Origin: Verrucomicrobiia bacterium
Lineage (GTDB): Bacteria; Verrucomicrobiota; Verrucomicrobiia; Verrucomicrobiales; Akkermansiaceae
Reading direction: 5' to 3'
Length of the DNA stretch: 43,410 nucleotides
Assembly (NCBI GenBank): GCA_947462875.1
Contig: CANHQJ010000030.1
Coordinates: 1-43,410, forward strand
The stretch's first letter is position 1. The number at the start of each line of letters is the position of its first letter. Below, piece after piece: positions 16,793 through 24,893 of the stretch. Under the pieces are notes generated by a model. It saw nothing but the letters and a program-made list of their open reading frames with translations, did no database searches and was not told where the DNA came from. Made by a program: the position numbers and the translations under genes.

Positions 16793-19003
16793 TCAGTGCG
16801 TCTTGAGGTGGAAGGACGTGCGGTCGGTGCCGGATTCCTTGCGGGTGTGGAGGCTCATCTCGTCCATCTCGCTCAGGGCATTGAGGCTGTCCTTGATCAT
16901 TTTCTGATTGGCGGTGAAGTCGCCGGCGGCGGACTCGTTGCCTTCGAAAATGGCCTCCTTGTTCTCATCGACCGCTTTCAGCCAATGATCGGCGCAGGCG
17001 CGCAGGGCATCGAACTTCACGCTCATGTAGGCGCCGGTTTTGCCTTCGCTGGATGCACCGGCCTGCTGGGCAAGCGTGACAGCGTGTTTTTTCGAGGTGG
17101 AGGCGATGAACCATTTGTCATCGAGCGTCACCGAAGGCGCGAAGTCATCGGTGAACAAGGGACCGGAGAAGAACCAGGTGGTGAGGCCGTTTTCCTTGGA
17201 GCTCATCGGCTTGGGCATCGCTTGCTCGGCCTCCATCATGGCGCTGATTTGTTTCATGATGCTCTCGCCCGAGCTGTTCATTTTTTGCCAGGCGGTGACG
17301 AGTTTCGCGCGGTCCTTCACGGGCTTGACCCAGGACAAACGCGGGAATTTGCCGGCTTTGACCAGCTCCTGCGGTACGTTGGGCAAGGGAGGCATTTCGC
17401 CATTCAGATCCATGACGATCGCCGACTCGTTGCCGAGACCATCGCTCATGTCGACACTCATCGCCTGCCAGAGTTTCACGGTGTCATCGCTGAAGTTTTC
17501 CTCAAACATCGTGAAGTATTGCTGGAAGGCTTCGAAGCCGGGATTCTCCTCCACTTCCCAGGTGCTGACATTCTTGGCGATGGCGTAGGTGGTTTCCACC
17601 AGCGACTCCATATAGGAGTTGGCCTTGATGCCGTATGCGGGGTTGGAGGTCCAGTTGACGAAGATCGCGGTGTCCTTCGATGCGCCGAGCGCACCCATCT
17701 GGTTTTTCGCTTCACTCTGGATATTGGGAGCATTGCTTCCGCCGAAGGTTTCCAGCTTGAAGCCCTCATCGAGCATGGCCACGGCACCGAAGGTGCTGAA
17801 TTTCGTCATGCCGGTGAGTTCCTTTTCGCGCTCGCTGATGACATCGAGCAGTGCCTCGATCTCGCGTGTATCGACTTTGCCGTTGCCCGCGATGGCATCG
17901 CGCAGTGCCTGGGCGATGGTGGCGATGCCATTGCCGCTATTGAGGCCTTCCAGTACCGTCTTATCGCTGTAGGCGATGGCGACGGGATTTTTTTCCAGAT
18001 AGGGATCGACGAATGCCAGGGCATCGGAGGCGGCGAACGACTCCGAGGGAGTGGCGGCGAATTTCAGGTCCTCCTTGCGGCTGCCGACGAACAGCACCAC
18101 GTAGTCATTCACCACACCCGTGACGGCGATGATGTTTTTCTCCGCGAGTGTTTTCCAGAGTTCCGCCTGCACGTCTTTTTCCAGCGATTCATCCATGCGT
18201 TCGATGAGTGCCTGATCCGCTTGCAGGTCTTCCACGAGTTTTTTGCCCGTGATCTGGTTGCCCTCGAAGGTGCGGCCATCCACTTCGATCTTCAGCTCTT
18301 CCGCCGAGGCCCCGACCATGGCGAGGTTCGAGGTCATGCCGGCGAAGGCCTGACGCACCTTTTCGCGGTTTTCCGGAGTGGTTTTGCAGCCGAGGAAAAT
18401 CGGTGGCGTTTCCGATTTCTTGAGCAAGGCGAGTCCGCTTTGCGGATCCTTCACCATATCGAACATCGCGCCCTCTTGGCCTAACATTTCCAGATCCGGT
18501 TCCTCGCCTTTCAGCGAAGAAATGACCATGCTGGCGATGCTGCGGAATTGGAAATAGTTCTGGCGGTTGCTGAAGCGTACCAAATTGGCGGTCTGCTCGC
18601 CGGTGGACTTGCCCGTGGCGAGGAACAACTCCTGGTCGACGAAGTCGAGCGGTGTCAGGCCGCCGGTACCATCGCCCTCGACGGCATCATCCACGGCGGG
18701 GTTCTGCGACTTGAGGAAGCCGTAGAACTTGCTGCCTTTGAAGCGCTTGACCACTTCCGCGCCGTTCTGCACGAGTACGAGCGTCTCGGTATCCTTGGTC
18801 AGCATTTGGGCGAAGCCGAGCTTGGAGGCGCGGTCCGCCGGAGCCACGGTGACGGGTGGGATCGGCGGGGTTTCCGGAGTGACTTGTGGCGTGCCGGGCG
18901 CACCGGCTGCGGGTGCGGTCACCGGTGTGGCGGCTGGTTTTTTGCAAGAAACGAGAGCCAGTGCGGTGGCGAGAGGGAGTGATAAGTACAGCGATGTTTT
19001 CAT
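16793..19003 (-). CDS. Large hypothetical lipoprotein
   Basis: The product is 736 aa with a lipoprotein signal peptide: MKTSLYLSLPLATALALVSC, with lipobox LVSC at residues 17-20. An Ala/Pro/Thr-rich linker (residues about 22-55) follows. The remainder looks soluble and rich in Glu, Lys, Ser and Ala, with no catalytic signature that I recognise. Repeated AxxDALAFVDPYLEKNP-like and KTGAYMSVKFDALRACADHW-like segments suggest internal similarity between the halves, which would need self-alignment to confirm. It is probably anchored to a membrane facing the periplasm. It lies downstream of the DUF1080 gene (68 bp) on the same strand. Confidence 0.75.
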   Translation of the reverse strand: MKTSLYLSLPLATALALVSCKKPAATPVTAPAAGAPGTPQVTPETPPIPPVTVAPADRASKLGFAQMLTKDTETLVLVQNGAEVVKRFKGSKFYGFLKSQNPAVDDAVEGDGTGGLTPLDFVDQELFLATGKSTGEQTANLVRFSNRQNYFQFRSIASMVISSLKGEEPDLEMLGQEGAMFDMVKDPQSGLALLKKSETPPIFLGCKTTPENREKVRQAFAGMTSNLAMVGASAEELKIEVDGRTFEGNQITGKKLVEDLQADQALIERMDESLEKDVQAELWKTLAEKNIIAVTGVVNDYVVLFVGSRKEDLKFAATPSESFAASDALAFVDPYLEKNPVAIAYSDKTVLEGLNSGNGIATIAQALRDAIAGNGKVDTREIEALLDVISEREKELTGMTKFSTFGAVAMLDEGFKLETFGGSNAPNIQSEAKNQMGALGASKDTAIFVNWTSNPAYGIKANSYMESLVETTYAIAKNVSTWEVEENPGFEAFQQYFTMFEENFSDDTVKLWQAMSVDMSDGLGNESAIVMDLNGEMPPLPNVPQELVKAGKFPRLSWVKPVKDRAKLVTAWQKMNSSGESIMKQISAMMEAEQAMPKPMSSKENGLTTWFFSGPLFTDDFAPSVTLDDKWFIASTSKKHAVTLAQQAGASSEGKTGAYMSVKFDALRACADHWLKAVDENKEAIFEGNESAAGDFTANQKMIKDSLNALSEMDEMSLHTRKESGTDRTSFHLKTH

Positions 19004-19071
19004 GAATGGGAGATGGGAGTCTGAGTCAAAACGTAAGGAGGGGCGATGAGAAAATGGAGCGGATTTTCCGA

Positions 19072-19848
19072 TCAGGGTTGGTCGATTTTTCCGAGCGGGC
19101 GCACCCAGAAATTCCGGTATTCCATCGGATCGCCGTGGAATTGCAGGCGGATGGGGGCTTTTTCCGGATGGGTTTTCGGATAAGTCGCGAGTTTTTTGTG
19201 AGTGCTGAGTCCGATGTAGGCGCTGTGGTTTTGCACCACGACGCCGTTGTGAATGACGGTCACGTGAGCGGGGGTTTTCACGACTTCGCCCTCATAGACG
19301 GGAGGCGTGAAAATGATGTCATAGCTCTGCCACTCGCCTTGCGGGGTGGTCGCGTTGACGAGCGGCGGCACCTGACCGTAGAGCGAGGCCGCCTGGCCAT
19401 CGGGATAGGTCTTGTTCTCGTGACTCTGCAAGACCTGGATCTCGTAAAGCCCCATGAGGAATATGCCGCTGTTGCCGCCGCTTTGGCCATTGACCTTGCG
19501 GCCTGCGGGACAACGCCATTCGGCGTGGAGCTGGATGGCTCCGAAGGACTCCTTGCTGACCAGATCTTTTTTCGCGGCGACCATGGAGCCGTCCTTGATT
19601 TCCCACGTGGGCGATTCCCAGGCATCGAGATTGGCGCCGTCAAACAATACCACGGCATCGGCGGGTGGTTTGACAGAAACGGCACCGGCATTGGCCACCA
19701 TGCGCGGTTGAGGGCGCGTGCCATCGTGCACCTCATACGGCACGCCCGGCAGGATCGGATTTCCCGACTTCACGCCAAAACCATCCGCCAACACCCATCC
19801 TGCGAGAGGCACCATTACTGCCGTTGCGATTGCACATTTCCATTTCAT
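19072..19848 (-). CDS. Secreted DUF1080 (3-keto-disaccharide hydrolase domain) protein
   Basis: The product is 258 aa with an N-terminal signal peptide (MKWKCAIATAVMVPLAGWVLA). The core reads VVLFDGANLDAWES, WEIKDGSMVAAKKDLVSKE, GAIQLHAEWRCPAG, GNSGIFLMGLYEIQVLQS and EWQSYDIIFTPPVY, ending in IRLQFHGDPMEYRNFWVRPL. This is the DUF1080/3-keto-disaccharide hydrolase beta-jelly-roll family, abundant in Verrucomicrobia and Planctomycetes and linked to breakdown of oxidised sugars. It would act in the periplasm or outside the cell. A well-spaced promoter precedes it at 19857-19885. Confidence 0.88.
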   Translation of the reverse strand: MKWKCAIATAVMVPLAGWVLADGFGVKSGNPILPGVPYEVHDGTRPQPRMVANAGAVSVKPPADAVVLFDGANLDAWESPTWEIKDGSMVAAKKDLVSKESFGAIQLHAEWRCPAGRKVNGQSGGNSGIFLMGLYEIQVLQSHENKTYPDGQAASLYGQVPPLVNATTPQGEWQSYDIIFTPPVYEGEVVKTPAHVTVIHNGVVVQNHSAYIGLSTHKKLATYPKTHPEKAPIRLQFHGDPMEYRNFWVRPLGKIDQP

Positions 19849-19856
19849 AGCTGCGC

Positions 19857-19885
19857 CAGTTAGGCGGAATACCGTAAAATTTCAA
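19857..19885 (-). promoter_or_regulatory. Putative promoter of the DUF1080 gene (leaderless)
   Basis: TTGAAA (19880-19885) and TAACTG (19857-19862) on the minus strand are 17 bp apart. The -10 ends 8 bp before the ATG at 19848, so the mRNA would start at or next to the start codon. Confidence 0.5.
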
Positions 19886-20012
19886 TGCAATTGTGCACCA
19901 TTTTGTGAGGAAATCGTCATACGGCGGGTGTCCGCGGCGCGCTTGGCGTTTTGCTCTTGAGTTTGCAGCCATAGTTTCGCAGTATCGGCGCCTGACACGA
20001 AGCACCTATCGC

Positions 20013-20786
20013 ATGAAACATCTGCTCTTCCGAATCGTCCCCCTCGTCACGCTCGCAACCACCGCATGGGGGCAGGAGGCACCCGCCTTGTTCAAGGATA
20101 TTCTCAAGCTGGAGCAGCCCGTGCGCGCGGAAATCATCGTGGTGCTGCCGCCGCCGGAGATCGAGAAATACATCAGCAAGGTCGAGCAGACCGCACAAAA
20201 GGACCCCGCCTGGTTCACGGAGTATTCGAAAAACACCAACCCCGGCATTCCTTTGCCCTATCATGAAAAACTCGGCCTGACCAAACAGGAATACGATGAA
20301 TACATCGCCCTGTGGGCCAAGCGTGAGTTCAAAGCCGCGCAAGAAATCACCCTGCTGCTGCGCAAAGGATCGGAAGGCCGATGGAACATCATCGCCTCAG
20401 GCGCCGCCGGTGCCATTTCCACCCTGCGCTATGCCGAAAAGGAGGATAACTGGAAATCGCCGAATGGCATCCTGACGCGTCTTCCCGACATCAATGCCGA
20501 CGCCAACAGCATCCTCGGCGCCTGGACGGGCAAGGAGTGGCGCTTTGAGGAAGAGACCAGCCTTTCCAAGCTGAAGGAAAACGTCGCCATCGGCCTTTCA
20601 GGTGATAAAAAGCATCATTTGATTGTCTATCGCGCCCAGGAGTTGACGGCTACCGGCACGCGTTTGCTCGATAAAAACCTGGTGGTGCGGGTGCCCGTGA
20701 CAGCGGGCACGGCGATCAAAACCTCCGCTCCGGCCAAGCCTCAGACCACCGCACCGACGGCCCCGAGCACGCCCAAAAAACGCTAA
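20013..20786 (+). CDS. Hypothetical secreted protein
   Basis: The product is 257 aa from the ATG at 20013, with a signal peptide (MKHLLFRIVPLVTLATTAWG, cleavage before QEAP). The mature part is mixed alpha/beta with LPPPEIEKYISKVEQ, GIPLPYHEKLGLTKQEYDEY and HLIVYRAQELTATGTRLL. It ends in a Pro/Thr/Ala-rich basic tail (about residues 230-257). No family is recognised. The stop is 9 bp before the next gene, so it appears to head an operon with the AsmA-like gene and rsmD. A start at 19893 is unlikely because it removes the signal peptide from the N-terminus. Confidence 0.75.
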   Translation: MKHLLFRIVPLVTLATTAWGQEAPALFKDILKLEQPVRAEIIVVLPPPEIEKYISKVEQTAQKDPAWFTEYSKNTNPGIPLPYHEKLGLTKQEYDEYIALWAKREFKAAQEITLLLRKGSEGRWNIIASGAAGAISTLRYAEKEDNWKSPNGILTRLPDINADANSILGAWTGKEWRFEEETSLSKLKENVAIGLSGDKKHHLIVYRAQELTATGTRLLDKNLVVRVPVTAGTAIKTSAPAKPQTTAPTAPSTPKKR

Positions 20787-20795
20787 TCGCGACCC

Positions 20796-22196
20796 ATGAT
20801 GTCCACACCCGCCCTCCAGACGCGACTGCAACGCAGGCGCAGGTGGGTTCGCTGGATTGTCGTCGGCTTGTTTTCGTCACCTGTCGTATGTTTGATCCTG
20901 AGCAATGCCTGGCTGCAAAGTGGTTGGGGCAGGGGATGGATGGAGCGGCAGATTTTCCAACGAACGCAGCTCACCGTGCGCATCGGTGGCGCAGGCTGGC
21001 TGCCGGGCGGGCAGGTGTGGATCGATGACCTGCGCGTGGTGCCTACCTCCTCATCGCTCCCAAGCGATGAAGCGCTGCTGCACATTCGCTGCCTCAGCAT
21101 CCGGCCCGCGTGGAGTTCGTGGATTCGTGGCTCGCGCAAAATTTCCGACGTCTGCCTCAGCTCGCCGCGCATCCATGTGCCCCTGGAGCGGTGGAAAGAA
21201 TGGCTCCCCGCGCCACAGCCGCAGCCGCCCGCAGCGCCTCCTGCTGTCGTTGCCGCGGGTCCGCCCACCGCGCCCGCGACTCCTGCCATGTTGCCGGATT
21301 CTCCCGCGGTTCCTCCCGCGCCTCCCGCAGTGACAGAACCACCTTCTCCGACCGTTTGGCTGAAAATCACCGATGGCAGCCTCACCGTGAGCCATCCCTC
21401 GCGGTCGCTGCCATGGCTTCAGATCGAACAAATCAGCGCCGAGTTGCCCATCGGGGGCGCGCCCGCTTCCGGTCACTTGCAATGCGCCACCATCCGTGCT
21501 CTTGAGGAAACGCTGACCACCCGTGCCCGCATTGACATCCGTTGGCAGTATCCGCTGTGGGAAAGCGAAAGCGCCCCTCTCACCGCCGCCGCTCTCCATG
21601 CCACCGCCAAAGTGCAGATGGCCCGCGTCCCCGGGTTGCCTTTTGCCGCCGTGATCGCTCAGGAAAAACAAGCATGGCAGCACGAGAGCCCGGCGATCCA
21701 AGCAAACGAAATCCAATCGCTGCACCGCATCAATGGGTTTCTGTTAGGTCCGCAAACGTGGCAGGGTGAATCGCTGTGCGAGGCGCAGCAGCTCCGCGTG
21801 CGGGCGGGCGGAAAAGACCTGCGGTTTTTCCGCGCGCAATCGCGCTTCCTGCTGCGCGGCGGCATGCTCCAGTGTGCTGATTTGCGTTTGTTAGGCGATG
21901 ATTTCGCCGTGTTGGGGAACGGGCTGTGCACGCTGCGCGGCGACTGGCTGGGTCACCTGCGTCTGCTCGCCCCGCGCGCTACCGCGCTGGATTGGCAGCA
22001 GCGCTGGGCTCGGATTTCTCCTCATCAGACACTTCCGTTTCAGACCATCCTCACGGAGGACAGGCCTTCTCTCGATCTCCTGTGCGGAGGAAATTTCAAA
22101 CAACCGGGGATTTCGTTAGACCAGGGGAAAACCTGGCATGATCCCCGCAAGATCCATACGCTCCTACAACAACCCTTCACTCCACCCGCCCCATGA
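20796..22196 (+). CDS. Membrane-anchored AsmA/DUF748-like protein
   Basis: The product is 466 aa. A basic N-terminus (RLQRRRRWVRW) and one transmembrane segment (residues about 21-42) anchor the protein. The following LTVRIGGAGWLPGGQVWIDDLRVV pattern resembles the beta-repeat start of AsmA-type proteins, which are involved in envelope lipid handling. A long Pro/Ala-rich linker lies at about residues 130-185, followed by further beta-strand-like segments (VWLKITDGSLTVSHPSR). The similarity is weak and could reflect composition. Its stop overlaps the rsmD start in an ATGA junction, showing translational coupling. Confidence 0.6.
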   Translation: MMSTPALQTRLQRRRRWVRWIVVGLFSSPVVCLILSNAWLQSGWGRGWMERQIFQRTQLTVRIGGAGWLPGGQVWIDDLRVVPTSSSLPSDEALLHIRCLSIRPAWSSWIRGSRKISDVCLSSPRIHVPLERWKEWLPAPQPQPPAAPPAVVAAGPPTAPATPAMLPDSPAVPPAPPAVTEPPSPTVWLKITDGSLTVSHPSRSLPWLQIEQISAELPIGGAPASGHLQCATIRALEETLTTRARIDIRWQYPLWESESAPLTAAALHATAKVQMARVPGLPFAAVIAQEKQAWQHESPAIQANEIQSLHRINGFLLGPQTWQGESLCEAQQLRVRAGGKDLRFFRAQSRFLLRGGMLQCADLRLLGDDFAVLGNGLCTLRGDWLGHLRLLAPRATALDWQQRWARISPHQTLPFQTILTEDRPSLDLLCGGNFKQPGISLDQGKTWHDPRKIHTLLQQPFTPPAP

Positions 22197-22753
22197 GAAT
22201 CATCGCTGGATCCGCCGGCCGCATGGCCATCAAAGTACCGCACGATGTCGCGCGGCCGACCACCGACTTCGTCCGTCAGGCGATGTTTTCCATCCTCGGC
22301 GAGCGCATCATCGATGCCCGCATGGCCGATCTGTTTGCCGGCTCGGGAGCGCTGGGCCTCGAGGCTTTGAGCCGCGGGGCTTGCTCGTGTGTGTTTGTGG
22401 ATGAAAGCCATCAGGCCACCAAGGTCATCCGCCAGAACCTGGAAACCACGCGCCTGAGCGGCGGTCGTGTGATCCAGTCGGAAGTGCTGTCGTTTCTCAA
22501 GAAAGACCAGCAGCGCTACGATCTGATTTTCGCCGATCCTCCCTACGCGAAGCACCCGCTTGATACCGAGCACATCGGCAAGCTCTTTTCCTCCGGCCTG
22601 CTCCTGCCGCGTTTGGAAAAAGACGGTTTGTTTTATGCCGAGGTCGCCAAAGCCACCGCCACTCCGGAACATCCCGACTGGAAACTCATGGACCGGCGTC
22701 ATTACGGCAGCTCGGCGATCTTGCTTTTTCAGGCGGCGGAACTGGCGGAGTAG
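22193..22753 (+). CDS. rsmD: 16S rRNA (guanine(966)-N(2))-methyltransferase
   Basis: The product is 186 aa, the normal RsmD length. It opens MRIIAGSAGRMAIKVP with RPTTDFVRQAMFSIL. The SAM-binding motif is ADLFAGSGALGLEALSRGA, and the catalytic N-methyltransferase motif DPPY is seen in LIFADPPYAKHP. RsmD methylates G966 of 16S rRNA in the assembled 30S subunit. It overlaps the preceding AsmA-like gene by 4 bases and ends an apparent three-gene operon from 20013. Confidence 0.93.
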   Translation: MRIIAGSAGRMAIKVPHDVARPTTDFVRQAMFSILGERIIDARMADLFAGSGALGLEALSRGACSCVFVDESHQATKVIRQNLETTRLSGGRVIQSEVLSFLKKDQQRYDLIFADPPYAKHPLDTEHIGKLFSSGLLLPRLEKDGLFYAEVAKATATPEHPDWKLMDRRHYGSSAILLFQAAELAE

Positions 22754-22812
22754 TCTTTCGTGCTGTATTGTCGCTTGACACAGAGAAATACAGCGGCTTG
22801 ATTCCCAGCCCG

Positions 22813-24423
22813 ATGCAAAACCCTCTCCGTGTCTGCCTGTTAGCACTCACTCTTCCGCTGGCCGCGCAGGGTCCTCCGGCAAATGACGATTTCAACAAGA
22901 GCATCAAGCTCGGTGCCATCGCCTCGCACACGGCCGCCACCAGCAATCTCGGCGGCACCACGCAGACGAACGAAAACACCCTCAACGGACTCATCGGCGC
23001 GACGATCTGGTGGGAATGGACTTGCCCCACCAGCGGATGGGCGCGCATTGACACCAGCGGCAGCGCCATCGATACGGTGGTGAAAATCAACAGTGCCAGC
23101 GGGCTGACCGGCGCCATGCTCGGTTACAACGACGATGTGAGGGATCCCGATGTCACCAGCAGTCTCACTTTCCTTGCCACCGCCAACACCACCTATTACC
23201 TGCAAATCGGCGGCTATCGCGGGGAACAGGGAAACATCCAGCTCGCCATCACCACAGGCACAGCCGCCACGCCCAGTCACTGGCCGAGCGGCATCATCTA
23301 CACGCCCGGTTCGGCCGATGTGACGAATGCGAATGCCACGCTCGAAGCGTCCATCGCCGTCAGCGGCAGTTCCGGCATCCAGGGCTCCGCCACACTGGGA
23401 TTTCTCCGGCCCAATGTCTCTGAGGTGAATCCACCCAACACCAGCATCGCCGGCTATACCAGCAACAACACCAACGCCGTCGTCTCCTGCACCATCCCGC
23501 AATTTTCACAATCCGGATCGTGGAATCCGCTCGTCACCCTCACTCCGCAAAGCGGCATCGCGCTGCTTTTCGGAGGCACCAATTCCGGCAGGCCGCACTT
23601 GCTCAGCACCTCCATGCTGCCCGTCCTATCCGTCAGCAATACCGGCACCAGCGATACCGCCGCGCCGGTGCTCACGGCATTTTCGATCAGCCCGCGCACC
23701 GTCAATGTCAATAACGGTCCCGTCCCCATCACCGTCAGCGCCACGATCACCGATGCGGTCAGCGGCATCGATCAGGTCGAGGTCTGGCTCTATCATCCGT
23801 TCAACTCCGCGTTCGACTACCTGCTGCCCGTCAGCCTCACCGCGGGCACGCTCACGAACGGCACATGGACCGGCACTGTTTCGCTTCCCAAAGAATACCC
23901 CAGCGAGACCTACTCCGTGAATGTTCTGCTCAAGGACCGTGCGATGAACGCCTCCGCCTACGGTGCTTATAGTACTTCGGAAACGCCGGGCGGAGACGTG
24001 AGTTTGGTAGTCAATGGTGGTGGCGCCTATTGGCACTGGGCGTACGAAACGATCAAACCGTTCAGTGACAAGGTCGATCTCACGCAGGACGCGAATGGCG
24101 ATGGCATCGACAATCTCACCTGCTACGCCTTCGGCCTTGATCCGCTGGAATTTTCCGCCGCCGCGCCTTGGCCTGTCATCACGCTCGGCACCTCGCCCGC
24201 CGCGCTATCGGTCCACTACCGCCGCCGCCTCGCGCCCGACAGCGGCCTCACGTACATCCCGCAATTCGCAAACGGTCTCACTGACTGGACAGCCGCCGCC
24301 AATACGCCGGCCATCATCGGCGCCACCGAGGAGTGGGAGGAGCTGAAGGTGACCGATCACGAGACCACCGCCACGCAAACGCGCCGCTTCGCCCGGGTCA
24401 AAATCGAGTATGCGGACCCGTGA
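22813..24423 (+). CDS. Secreted protein with verrucomicrobial C-terminal module
   Basis: The product is 536 aa from the ATG at 22813, with a short signal peptide (MQNPLRVCLLALTLPLAAQG). The N-terminal domain starts GPPANDDFNKSIKLG and contains IWWEWTCPTSGWARIDTSGS and TYYLQIGGYRGEQGN. This is the pre-peptidase C-terminal/beta-sandwich pattern common in secreted proteins. An Ig-like middle part (about residues 295-400) follows. The end matches the C-terminal module of the protease at 2168-3475: NGDGIDNLTCYAFGLDP, LSVHYRRRLAPDSGLTYIPQF, GLTDW, RRFARVKIEY. No catalytic site is seen. It probably acts outside the cell. Confidence 0.75.
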   Translation: MQNPLRVCLLALTLPLAAQGPPANDDFNKSIKLGAIASHTAATSNLGGTTQTNENTLNGLIGATIWWEWTCPTSGWARIDTSGSAIDTVVKINSASGLTGAMLGYNDDVRDPDVTSSLTFLATANTTYYLQIGGYRGEQGNIQLAITTGTAATPSHWPSGIIYTPGSADVTNANATLEASIAVSGSSGIQGSATLGFLRPNVSEVNPPNTSIAGYTSNNTNAVVSCTIPQFSQSGSWNPLVTLTPQSGIALLFGGTNSGRPHLLSTSMLPVLSVSNTGTSDTAAPVLTAFSISPRTVNVNNGPVPITVSATITDAVSGIDQVEVWLYHPFNSAFDYLLPVSLTAGTLTNGTWTGTVSLPKEYPSETYSVNVLLKDRAMNASAYGAYSTSETPGGDVSLVVNGGGAYWHWAYETIKPFSDKVDLTQDANGDGIDNLTCYAFGLDPLEFSAAAPWPVITLGTSPAALSVHYRRRLAPDSGLTYIPQFANGLTDWTAAANTPAIIGATEEWEELKVTDHETTATQTRRFARVKIEYADP

Positions 24424-24434
24424 GGGCTTTTCGC

Positions 24435-24462
24435 TGGACAGACCGTCACATCATGGTAGAGT
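24435..24462 (+). promoter_or_regulatory. Putative promoter of the metal-efflux operon
   Basis: TGGACA (24435-24440), 16 bp, TAGAGT (24457-24462), then 10 bp to the ATG at 24473. The position at the head of the operon and the short distance to the start fit the pattern of other promoters here. Confidence 0.4.
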
Positions 24463-24472
24463 GACCCGCGTG

Positions 24473-24802
24473 ATGCATCTGTTTCGAGTGCTGTTCCTGC
24501 TACTCACCTTCCTGGGTGTGGGGATTCGCGTTGCCGATCTGCATGCGGTCATGCATGACATCAGTCACGAGGTCTGCGAGCACGATCATGAACATGATGA
24601 CGATGCCCCCACGCCCTGCCATGACCCGCAGCATCACCACCACCAGTGCGCCTGTGTGCAGCCTGTCTTTTGCTTGCCGGATTTTCCGGAAGTAAGCATT
24701 GCCCGCATGGCGGGCACTCAGTCCCCGCAGCCGGAGTGCTGCGATTGGGAGCTACCGGATGATCCGGTCTATGCGCTGGATGTGCCGCCCATCATCGGGT
24801 GA
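24473..24802 (+). CDS. Small secreted His/Cys-rich protein, putative metal binder
   Basis: The product is 109 aa. A hydrophobic N-terminus (MHLFRVLFLLLTFLGVGIRV) acts as signal or anchor. About 12 His and 7 Cys follow, including CEHDHEHDDD, PQHHHHQCAC and ECCDW. Nothing about the rest suggests an enzyme. Its place as first gene before CzcC-, CzcB- and CzcA-like genes suggests a periplasmic metal chaperone, buffer or sensor, with zinc, copper, nickel or cobalt as candidates. I do not recognise a named family. An earlier in-frame start at 24410 would precede the promoter and bury the signal peptide. Confidence 0.7.
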   Translation: MHLFRVLFLLLTFLGVGIRVADLHAVMHDISHEVCEHDHEHDDDAPTPCHDPQHHHHQCACVQPVFCLPDFPEVSIARMAGTQSPQPECCDWELPDDPVYALDVPPIIG

Positions 24803-24893
24803 GAAATCGTACGCCTGATTGCGTACTGACACCGGCATCGCGACCTAACGCGTTCGCGGTTTCGTTTTGATTTTTCTCACTCAACTTTTTTGT

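Noticed and set aside
16796-18484. Long open frame (562 codons) opposite the large lipoprotein
   Set aside because: The minus strand has a lipoprotein signal, normal composition and an appropriate start; the plus frame is His/Gly/Phe-rich with no motifs.
24809-24826. Inverted repeat GTACGC-N6-GCGTAC between the His-rich gene and the outer-membrane factor gene
   Set aside because: Only 6-bp arms, no promoter around it, and it lies inside an operon; not distinguishable from chance.
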